Shown in pieces: positions 7,206 through 12,398 of a DNA stretch of 15,094 nt. Made by a program: the position numbers and the translations under genes. Source of the DNA: an uncultured bacterium (lineage in GTDB: Bacteria > Verrucomicrobiota > Kiritimatiellia > RFP12 > UBA1067); the NCBI GenBank assembly GCA_900547945.1, contig URIT01000078.1:1-15094 (forward strand). Reading direction: 5' to 3'. Every line of letters begins with the position of its first letter. Positions within the stretch are counted from its first letter, which is position 1. The notes under the pieces were generated by a model. It saw only the letters and a list, made by a program, of their open reading frames with translations, did no database searches and was not told where the DNA came from.

Positions 7206-8657
7206 ATGAAGAGACTTCTCATGGTGTGCGCCGCCGCAGGCGGCGCGTTGGCGGCGGGCGCGCTGGACCTCGCCGCGTGGCGGGGCGAGACGGTGAGCGC
7301 GTGGCTGCCGGCGGGCGAGCGCGTGGGCGCGGCGCCGGCGGGCTTCACGGTGAAGACGGGCGTGGCGCACGACGTGAAGTACGCGCCGAAGCCGAAGGCG
7401 GCGGAGCGGCTGGTCTCGAAGGACCGCGTGGTGTGGGGCTCGAAGGCCGAGGGCCCGCAGGTCGTGCAGGTGCAGGTGCCGGCGGACGCGAAGCCGGGCC
7501 GCTACGCGATCGGCGACGTGACGGTGCGCGTGGTGGACCGCGTGCTGCCGCCCGCGAAGGACTGGCGCTACTACCTCGACCTCTGGCAGCACCCCTGGGC
7601 CGTCGCGCGCACGGCGGGCGTGCAGCCGTTCTCGAAGGAACACTACGCCGCGATGGCGCCGCTCTGGAAGCTGCTCGCCTCGGCGGGGCAGAAGGCGCTC
7701 ACGACGACGCTCGTCGACCTGCCGTGGAACCACCAGTGCCACGACGGCTACGGCGCGATGGTGAAGTACGTGCGCCGGGCGGACGGCTCGACCGCCTTCG
7801 ACTGGTCGCTCTTCGACGAGTACGTCGCCTTCGGGCGCGCCTGCGGGCTCGGTCCGCACATCGCCTGCTACACGATGTGCCCGTGGGGCTACCTCGTGAG
7901 CTGGTACGACGAGGCCGGGAAGATGCAGAAGGCGAAGGCCGTGCCCGGCACGCCGTTCTTCAAGGAGTACTGGGGCCCGTTCCTCGCCGCCTTCGCGGCG
8001 CACCTCAAGGAGAAGGGGTGGTTCGAGGACGTCTACATCTCACTCGACGAGCGCTCGCCCGAAGACCTGCGCAACACCGTCGATTTCCTGCGGGAGAAGG
8101 CGCCGGGGATGAAGATCGCGATGGCGGGCAACCGCAAGCCGAGCGCGTTCAAGGGGATCGTGCTGGACAGCTATTCGCAGTCCCTCGGCCACGTCACGCC
8201 GGACTTCCTCGCCGAGGTGCCGCAGCGCCAGAAGGAGGGCAAGGTGACGACCTACTACATCTGCTGCGGCCCGGACCGGCCCAACACGTTCATGGACAGC
8301 GAGCTCGACGAGGCGTTCTGGTGCGGCGCCTACCCGGCGATGTGCGGCCTCGACGGCCTCCTGCGCTGGGCGTACAACAGCTGGCCGGCCGATGCGTGCG
8401 CGGACGCGACCTACGGCGGCTGGCGCGCGGGCGACACGTTTCTCGTCTACCCGGACGGCTCGCCCTCCGCCCGCTTCTTGTCGCTCCTGAACGGCATCCA
8501 GCAGGCCGAGAAGTTCAACCTCCTCAAGGCCCGCGGGGAGCGCGCCGACGAACTCGCGGCCCTCGCGGCGACGTACAACCTCCGGGCCGCGCTGGGCAAG
8601 AAGGACGGCGACTTCAGGGCGCTCGTGAAGCAGACGAAGGACGTGCTGAACAAGTAA
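7206..8657 (+). CDS. Secreted GH123/DUF4091-like glycoside hydrolase
   Basis: A 483-residue protein with a signal peptide (MKRLLMVCAAAGGALAAGA). An N-terminal beta-type domain (about residues 20-115) is followed by a barrel domain opening with 'YYLDLWQHPWAVARTAGV', a hallmark of the GH123 and DUF4091 families. The adjacent acidic pair Asp281-Glu282 in 'VYISLDERSPED' matches the Asp-Glu pair used in GH123 N-acetyl-beta-galactosaminidases for substrate-assisted catalysis. Later, 'TTYYICCGPDRPNTFMDSELDEAFWCGAYPAMCGLDGLLRWAYNSW' is also typical. AAAGGAG at 7192-7198 precedes ATG 7206. The exact substrate is unknown: amino-sugar glycosides are the family precedent, but many DUF4091 proteins are uncharacterised. 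It is 6 nt upstream of the DUF1080 gene, so the two are probably co-expressed and act in the same compartment. Confidence 0.87.
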   Translation: MKRLLMVCAAAGGALAAGALDLAAWRGETVSAWLPAGERVGAAPAGFTVKTGVAHDVKYAPKPKAAERLVSKDRVVWGSKAEGPQVVQVQVPADAKPGRYAIGDVTVRVVDRVLPPAKDWRYYLDLWQHPWAVARTAGVQPFSKEHYAAMAPLWKLLASAGQKALTTTLVDLPWNHQCHDGYGAMVKYVRRADGSTAFDWSLFDEYVAFGRACGLGPHIACYTMCPWGYLVSWYDEAGKMQKAKAVPGTPFFKEYWGPFLAAFAAHLKEKGWFEDVYISLDERSPEDLRNTVDFLREKAPGMKIAMAGNRKPSAFKGIVLDSYSQSLGHVTPDFLAEVPQRQKEGKVTTYYICCGPDRPNTFMDSELDEAFWCGAYPAMCGLDGLLRWAYNSWPADACADATYGGWRAGDTFLVYPDGSPSARFLSLLNGIQQAEKFNLLKARGERADELAALAATYNLRAALGKKDGDFRALVKQTKDVLNK

Positions 8658-8669
8658 AGGAACATGAAA

Positions 8670-9506
8670 ATGAAGATGACGATTCCGATGATGGCGGCGG
8701 TTGCCGCGCTGGCCGGCTGTGCGACCTGCCCGAACGCGCCGTGCGGCGGCGCGCCGACGGCGGTATGCCCGAAGATGCGCGCGGCGGCGCCGAACACGCT
8801 CACCGACGCCGAGAAGGCGGCGGGGTGGAAGCTCCTGTGGGACGGCCGGACGCTCGACGGCTGGGTGGGCGAGAAGGGCGGCTGCAAGGCGCCGCCGGAG
8901 AAGGGCTGGAAGATCGAGGACGGCGTGCTGACCGTGCTGCCGCATTCCCGCATCACTCCCGAGGGCAAGTGGGAGAAGCTGCCGCCCGAGGTGGCCGCGC
9001 TTGGCGGTGGGGGCGACCTCGTGACGGTGAAGGAGTACAAGGACTTCGAACTGCAGCTCGACTTCCGCCTCACGCGCGCGGCGAACAGCGGCATCAAGTA
9101 CTTCTACAACCCGAAGCGCTTCAAGGGGACGTGCGAGGAATACCAGATCCTCGACGCGGCGCACCCCGACTCCACGAAGGGCCGCGACGGGAAGTGCCGC
9201 CGCGTGGCGTCGCTCTACGACATGATCCCCGCGAACGCGGAGGGTGCCGTCAAGCCGCTCGGCGAGTGGAACACGGCGAAGATCGTCGCGAAGGGCAACG
9301 TGGTCGAACACTGGCTCAACGGCGTGAAGTTCATCACCTACGAGCGCGGCAGCGCGGCGTTCCGCCAGGCCGTCGCGGCGTCCAAGTACGCGAAGGAGCA
9401 GAAGCCGGGCGAACACTGGGGCGAAACGCCCGCCGGACGCATCAAGATCCAGGACCACGGCGACTCGACCGTGAGCTTCCGGAACATCAAGATCCGCGAG
9501 CTGTAG
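8670..9506 (+). CDS. DUF1080 (3-keto-disaccharide hydrolase family) lipoprotein
   Basis: Several in-frame ATGs lie close together (8664, 8670, 8676). I favour 8670 because the AAAGGA at 8656-8661 is only 2 nt from 8664 but 8 nt from 8670. The N-terminus is a lipoprotein signal with lipobox LAGC, so the mature protein is anchored by Cys. The rest is a typical DUF1080 concanavalin-like domain: 'WKLLWDGRTLDGWVG', 'WKIEDGVLTVLP', 'GDLVTVKEYKDFELQLDFRL', 'NSGIKYFYNP', 'CEEYQILDAAHPD', 'EWNTAKIVAKGNVVEHWLNG' and the end 'GRIKIQDHGDSTVSFRNIKIREL'. Characterised members cleave glycosides that have first been oxidised to the 3-keto form. That matches the presence of a GMC sugar dehydrogenase on the same strand upstream. 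It is the last gene before the drop in GC. Confidence 0.88.
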   Translation: MKMTIPMMAAVAALAGCATCPNAPCGGAPTAVCPKMRAAAPNTLTDAEKAAGWKLLWDGRTLDGWVGEKGGCKAPPEKGWKIEDGVLTVLPHSRITPEGKWEKLPPEVAALGGGGDLVTVKEYKDFELQLDFRLTRAANSGIKYFYNPKRFKGTCEEYQILDAAHPDSTKGRDGKCRRVASLYDMIPANAEGAVKPLGEWNTAKIVAKGNVVEHWLNGVKFITYERGSAAFRQAVAASKYAKEQKPGEHWGETPAGRIKIQDHGDSTVSFRNIKIREL

Positions 9507-9525
9507 GCCACCTGAAATTAATAGT

Positions 9526-9545
9526 GCAACGATCCCGTTGTTTTT
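9526..9545 (+). terminator. Short intrinsic terminator after the DUF1080 gene
   Basis: CAACG (9527-9531) pairs with CGTTG (9536-9540) around a 4-nt loop, with a possible extra G-T pair, followed directly by TTTTT. The stem is short, so termination may be partial. It sits 20 nt after the DUF1080 stop and marks the likely end of the upstream gene run. Confidence 0.5.
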
Positions 9546-9729
9546 CATGGCGCTCGCTTGGTGTTGGCTTTATCGCCACACTGGAAAGATCTGGTGTACG
9601 ATGCTGTCGCATTCATTGTTCAATATTGTGAACTTCACTTTAGCGTTGGTATTCACATGATGCCGTTTTGAAGGCGTTTATTGTGAGGCGGCAAGATTTT
9701 TGTCAAAATATAACCCAATAAGGTAATGT

Positions 9730-9813
9730 TTTGGCTTGTCATTTGTTCTCGAATGGGAGATTTGATATAATATTAGCCAAATTCTTCCCTTGAAAGGTAG
9801 TGATTTGGCTTAT
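9730..9813. promoter_or_regulatory. Candidate AbiEi operator: three TTTGGCT half-sites
   Basis: TTTGGCTT occurs at 9730-9737 and 9804-9811, and its reverse complement within AGCCAAAT at 9775-9782. AGCCAAAT (9775-9782) and ATTTGGCT (9803-9810) form a perfect 8-bp inverted repeat around the ribosome-binding region, while the first copy lies upstream of the -35. AbiEi-type antitoxins are known to repress their own promoter by binding inverted repeats, so this is a plausible autoregulatory site. Coincidence cannot be excluded. Confidence 0.4.
9743..9771 (+). promoter_or_regulatory. Sigma-70-type promoter of the abiE pair
   Basis: TTGTTC at 9743-9748, a 17-nt spacer and a perfect TATAAT at 9766-9771. 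It lies 41 nt before the chosen AbiEi start and is the only strong consensus -10 I noticed in this gene-free stretch (9507-9811). Transcription would begin near 9778. Confidence 0.7.
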
Positions 9814-10342
9814 GGCGAAATTTGATGAACTTTGCGATCTGGCTGTATCCAACTATGGTTTGGTCACGACTAAGGAAATTGATGCTCTCGGCATCTATCT
9901 CAAGGATGTATTGGAGTGGATCAAACTTGGGCGGATTGAAAAACGTGGGCGTGGCGTTTATCGGATCGCTCACTATCTGCCGACGGAATATGACACCTAT
10001 GCCGAGGCCGTTGCTTTGGTGGGAGAGACGGCGATGATCTGCGGTGAGAGCGTTTTGGCGATGCACAATTTGGCGTTGGTCAATCCGGCGCGTGTGCATG
10101 TCGCCGTTAGGCGGCGTCTCCGCAAGGAGCTGCCGGACTGGATCGAGACCGAAAAGGCGACAGCGGAAATGACTGAGGATAATTTCAATGGCATACCCTG
10201 CCAAAAGCTGTCGGAAGTTCTCCGTCAGTCACGGGGCAAAATCATGACGGAACGTCTTGTCGCGGCAGTACGTGAAGCTGGGACGAGAGGATTGCTTGAC
10301 CTTTTTGAGTATGATGCCTTGAAGAAGGAGTTTGCCGTATGA
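9812..10342 (+). CDS. abiEi: AbiEi-family antitoxin / transcriptional regulator of a type IV-class toxin-antitoxin pair
   Basis: A 176-residue protein. I start at ATG 9812 (MAKFDELCDLAVSNYGLVTTKEI); an in-frame GTG at 9800 is possible but lies almost on top of the GAAAGG sequence at 9792-9797. Residues about 1-50 form the expected winged helix-turn-helix ('GLVTTKEIDALGIYLKDVLEWIKLGRIEKRGRGVYRI'). The rest ('YAEAVALVGETAMICGESVLAMHNLALVNPARVHVAV') matches the AbiEi C-terminal antitoxin domain. In characterised pairs AbiEi represses the operon and counters the nucleotidyltransferase toxin without necessarily binding it. It overlaps the toxin gene by 4 nt, the normal arrangement. A-T-rich codon use separates it from the genes to its left. 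Confidence 0.88.
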   Translation: MAKFDELCDLAVSNYGLVTTKEIDALGIYLKDVLEWIKLGRIEKRGRGVYRIAHYLPTEYDTYAEAVALVGETAMICGESVLAMHNLALVNPARVHVAVRRRLRKELPDWIETEKATAEMTEDNFNGIPCQKLSEVLRQSRGKIMTERLVAAVREAGTRGLLDLFEYDALKKEFAV

Positions 10343-11169
10343 AGCGGCCACTTACATGTGTCAATCTGATCAAGGCCATCGGGACGCTGTCCGCTGGACA
10401 GGATCCCGTTCGGCTTTCGCGGGCAATGGCCAATGTCATTGTTGCTCAGATGCTGCCGGATGGTGTGGTGAAGGGCGGCAGTTCGCTGTTATTTCGATAC
10501 GGTCGCTACGGATCGCGCTACACACGGGACATCGACACGGCTCGGGTGATGGAACTCAATTCGTACTTGGAACAATTGAACGCATCGCTGGCTCAGGGCT
10601 GGAGCGGCTTCACAGGAAAGCTTGTCGCGGTCGATTCACCGCATCCGACGGGTGTGCCGAGCGCCTACGTGATGATGCCCTACGACATCAAGCTCAACTA
10701 CTGTGGGCGTCCGTGGCAGACGATTCGCATCGAAATCGGCCATAATGAGATCGGCGACGCGGACGAGTTTGAGACCGCGTTGCCGTCCGACCTCGCAGAG
10801 GTGTTTGAGAAGCTCTCTTTCCCGCAACCCAAGCCTTTGCCGGTCATGAAGCTGGCCTATCAGATTGCGCAGAAACTGCACGCCGTCTCCGAGCCGGGGA
10901 GTGAACGGGCGCACGACCTTATCGATCTGCAGCTGATTTGCAATCGGTCCCAGATCGACTCGGCCGAGGTGAAAGCCGTCTGTCGGCGGCTCTTCGATTA
11001 TCGACGGCGGCAACCGTGGCCGACGGTCGTAACGGCCTCACCTTCGTGGAATGATCTCTATCTGCAGGCGCGGAACAATCTTCTCGACAATGGCGATATC
11101 TTGCCGACCGCCGCCGAAGCCGTCGCATGGGTGAACGAACTTGTGCGACGGATCGATACGAGCGAGTGA
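10339..11169 (+). CDS. abiEii: AbiEii/MenT-type nucleotidyltransferase toxin
   Basis: A 276-residue protein of about the usual length. The nucleotidyltransferase motif is complete: Gly46-Gly47-Ser48, then 'RYTRDID' with Asp64 and Asp66. A third acidic residue is probably Glu132 in 'IRIEIG', and the C-terminal motif 'YQIAQKLHAV...ERAHDLIDL' gives Lys179, Asp193 and Asp196. With these residues intact it should be active. Family members block growth by adding nucleotides to an acceptor; the mycobacterial MenT relatives modify the 3' end of tRNAs, with tRNA-Ser favoured by MenT3. The gene begins inside the end of the antitoxin gene (ATGA at 10339-10342), so the two are translated together. A role in phage defence or in stabilising the island is inferred from the family and context. 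Confidence 0.88.
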   Translation: MKRPLTCVNLIKAIGTLSAGQDPVRLSRAMANVIVAQMLPDGVVKGGSSLLFRYGRYGSRYTRDIDTARVMELNSYLEQLNASLAQGWSGFTGKLVAVDSPHPTGVPSAYVMMPYDIKLNYCGRPWQTIRIEIGHNEIGDADEFETALPSDLAEVFEKLSFPQPKPLPVMKLAYQIAQKLHAVSEPGSERAHDLIDLQLICNRSQIDSAEVKAVCRRLFDYRRRQPWPTVVTASPSWNDLYLQARNNLLDNGDILPTAAEAVAWVNELVRRIDTSE

Positions 11170-11205
11170 GTACGTTGTGGGCATTGAAAGAATGGAGACG
11201 GATAT

Positions 11206-11805
11206 ATGGTTGCATTTGTGATTGTACTGGAGATTCTACTCCCGACGGTTGTGCTTGGCTGTTTCCGCCGTCGTAAGTATATGGAAATGCTGGACATCAA
11301 GATTATCCGCAGCATACTCACGCTGCCATTTTTGTTTTGGGTGGTTCAAGCGCATTTGACGATAATCAAAATGATCAATGACACGATTCTTTCGGGGTAT
11401 TTCTTGCAGGATAGAACAATTGTCTTTGGCGGCGCGTTCGATCAGCCGGGGCTGTTCAAACAAGGCGTCTTGATGTTTTATGCATTGATGGGTGTTGTTT
11501 CGATTCTAGGGTTGCATCGGATGTGGTTGAAGTCCGCTCCGCCAATTTTGACGCGGATTCTTTGTTGCGTAACGGGGTGTATGCTTGTGCTGGAGATTGG
11601 ACCGCTTATCGTTTATCATTGGTACCTTTTCCGTTATATTGCCGCAATGGGACTGACACTTTACCGGGTGGTCGGGCTTGTCTGTGGCGGTATTCTGTCA
11701 GTAGAAATCATAGCCGTCTTGATATATTCGGTCTGTCGTTGTGTCAAGCCGAATGCGCCTGCGTGCGTTGGACTGTTCGCATCCATAGTGGCTGCAGAGC
11801 ATTGA
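11206..11805 (+). CDS. Multi-pass membrane protein of unknown function
   Basis: A 199-residue protein I do not recognise. It has about five hydrophobic segments, near residues 1-19, 34-53, 86-103, 114-140 and 155-180, separated by short loops, several basic (GCFRRRKY, HRMWLKS, CRCVKPN). It is rich in Cys in the last two helices. GGAGAC at 11192-11197 precedes ATG 11206 by 8 nt, which supports translation. The gene starts 36 nt after the toxin stop with no terminator between, so it may be co-transcribed with the abiE pair. Its low-GC codon use matches that pair. It could be an accessory component of the toxin-antitoxin locus, an unrelated cargo gene, or a remnant of a larger protein. Confidence 0.6.
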   Translation: MVAFVIVLEILLPTVVLGCFRRRKYMEMLDIKIIRSILTLPFLFWVVQAHLTIIKMINDTILSGYFLQDRTIVFGGAFDQPGLFKQGVLMFYALMGVVSILGLHRMWLKSAPPILTRILCCVTGCMLVLEIGPLIVYHWYLFRYIAAMGLTLYRVVGLVCGGILSVEIIAVLIYSVCRCVKPNAPACVGLFASIVAAEH

Positions 11806-11895
11806 AGTCCGATATGATTGAAGCTTTCGGTAGAGAGAAAATAGAGAAACCCAATAAAATCAGGGGTCTCGCGGGAGAGAAAATTCTCTGTTCGG

Positions 11896-11946
11896 TGCGT
11901 TGAGAATGAGAAACGGTATCATTGGGGTGCTTCAACGCACTTTTTC
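11896..11946 (+). terminator. Nested hairpin with T-run downstream of the membrane-protein gene
   Basis: GTGCGTTGA (11896-11904) pairs perfectly with TCAACGCAC (11933-11941). Inside the loop, AATGA (11906-11910) pairs with TCATT (11920-11924). The outer stem is followed by TTTTTC (the first T at 11942). It lies about 90 nt after the island's last gene and fits a rho-independent terminator, though the large loop is unusual. It ends 5 nt before the tRNA fragment. Confidence 0.5.
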
Positions 11947-11950
11947 TTTC

Positions 11951-11978
11951 GGGGGTTCGAATCCCTCTTCCTCCGCCA
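11951..11978 (+). pseudogene. Isolated 3' end of a serine-type tRNA (candidate attachment-site scar)
   Basis: GGGGG-TTCGAAT-CCCTC is a complete T arm (one G-T pair), followed by TTCCTCC, discriminator G and CCA at 11976-11978. This is the 3' end of a tRNA ending TCCTCCGCCA, a form usual for tRNA-Ser. The 5' partner should read GGAGGAA about 90 nt upstream; it is not there, and no D or anticodon arm can be folded from the preceding sequence. So only the last 28 nt exist. Integrases often use tRNA 3' ends, leaving such a fragment at the far end of the element. The rest of the gene-free stretch (11979-12105) shows nothing I can identify. Confidence 0.75.
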
Positions 11979-12105
11979 CTATTGCTCTGGCAATGAAAGG
12001 GGTTGATAAACTCCGATGACGTGAACTCGCCTCTCTCGGAAACTGGGCTCAACTGTTTGCAATCGCACCCATCGGCGAAGAAACAAAATTCTTTGAAATA
12101 CCCCC

Positions 12106-12135
12106 TTGCGCGGGGGCCGTAACTTGTGATACACT
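12106..12135 (+). promoter_or_regulatory. Candidate promoter for the small basic ORF and tRNA-Cys
   Basis: TTGCGC at 12106-12111 and TACACT at 12130-12135 with an 18-nt spacer resemble -35 and -10 boxes. A CCCCC/GGGGG hairpin (12101-12105 with 12112-12116) overlaps the -35 side. The -10 ends only 7 nt before ATG 12143, so the transcript would have little or no leader. Confidence 0.4.
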
Positions 12136-12142
12136 GTTGCGC

Positions 12143-12241
12143 ATGGGACAGCAACTTAGACAGCGTGCCAAGAGAAACCGCCGCAAGGCATACGCCAAGC
12201 GTGTGAATGCGCGGCTTCTCGCGGCGAAGAAGGCCAAGTAA
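12143..12241 (+). CDS. Very small basic protein (32 residues)
   Basis: ATG 12143 to TAA 12239-12241 encodes MGQQLRQRAKRNRRKAYAKR, then VNARLLAAKKAK. About 40 percent of residues are Lys or Arg and there are no acidic residues, suggesting an RNA- or ribosome-bound peptide. Third codon positions turn GC-rich again toward its end, as in the host genes. I have the impression that short proteins with this kind of start recur in Verrucomicrobia-related genomes, but I cannot verify that. It lies 14 nt upstream of tRNA-Cys, so the two may share a transcript. There is no clear ribosome binding site, which with the close promoter suggests leaderless translation. It could be a chance ORF, but the composition argues against it. 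Confidence 0.5.
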   Translation: MGQQLRQRAKRNRRKAYAKRVNARLLAAKKAK

Positions 12242-12255
12242 GGCCCTTCGATTCC

Positions 12256-12329
12256 GGTGGGATGGCCGAGCGGTTAGGTAGTGGACTGCAAATCCACGTA
12301 CAGCGGTTCAACTCCGCTTCCCACCTCCA
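12256..12329 (+). tRNA. tRNA-Cys (anticodon GCA)
   Basis: A full 74-nt cloverleaf: acceptor GGTGGGA (12256-12262) pairs with TCCCACC (12319-12325); anticodon arm GTGGA-CTGCAAA-TCCAC gives anticodon GCA; T arm AGCGG-TTCAACT-CCGCT; discriminator T and encoded CCA at 12327-12329. It is followed by an intrinsic terminator. Confidence 0.96.
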
Positions 12330-12339
12330 TTGACAAGCG

Positions 12340-12370
12340 AACCCGCGCAAACAGCGCGGGTTTCGTGTTT
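12340..12370 (+). terminator. Intrinsic terminator after tRNA-Cys
   Basis: AACCCGCGC (12340-12348) pairs with GCGCGGGTT (12354-12362) around the loop AAACA, giving a strong 9-bp stem. A short, interrupted T-rich tail (TCGTGTTT) follows. It ends 28 nt before the alkaline phosphatase start, isolating that gene from the tRNA transcript. Confidence 0.75.
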
Positions 12371-12398
12371 CGACGTGCGAATGAAGGAGGATGCAGGA

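Larger units (their letters stand above)
9507..11978. mobile_element. Low-GC genomic island (putative), carrying an abiE pair and ending at a tRNA-Ser fragment
   Basis: Base and codon use change sharply just after 9506 and return near 12143: codons here end in A/T much more often than in the flanking genes, which strongly prefer G/C. The segment contains a toxin-antitoxin pair, a membrane protein and a right edge that coincides with an isolated 3' end of a tRNA-Ser, all typical of an integrated element or its remnant. No integrase, transposase, or second copy of the tRNA sequence is in the window, so the left boundary is set only by composition. The true element could extend further left, or this may be a decayed remainder. 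Confidence 0.45.

Noticed and set aside
9548..9560. GGCGCTCGCTTGG resembles the 5' side of a tRNA-Ser anticodon arm, hinting at the left half of a split tRNA.
   Set aside because: No acceptor or D-arm sequence precedes it and the opposite anticodon strand is missing, so a 13-nt match is best treated as coincidence.
11896..11941. The nested palindrome as an integron attC site with cassette-like genes upstream.
   Set aside because: The arms do not show the RYYYAAC and GTTRRRY core sites in the right order, and no integrase or second attC is visible.
11744..12154. A minus-strand ORF whose translation contains 'GRGIRTPERK'.
   Set aside because: That peptide is what the reverse strand of the tRNA-Ser 3' end encodes and is a well-known annotation artefact; the frame covers the tRNA fragment and the hairpin.
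12330..12398. A longer N-terminal version of the alkaline phosphatase starting upstream in the same frame.
   Set aside because: It would translate the tRNA-Cys terminator and hide the signal peptide; AGGAGG is placed correctly for ATG 12399.
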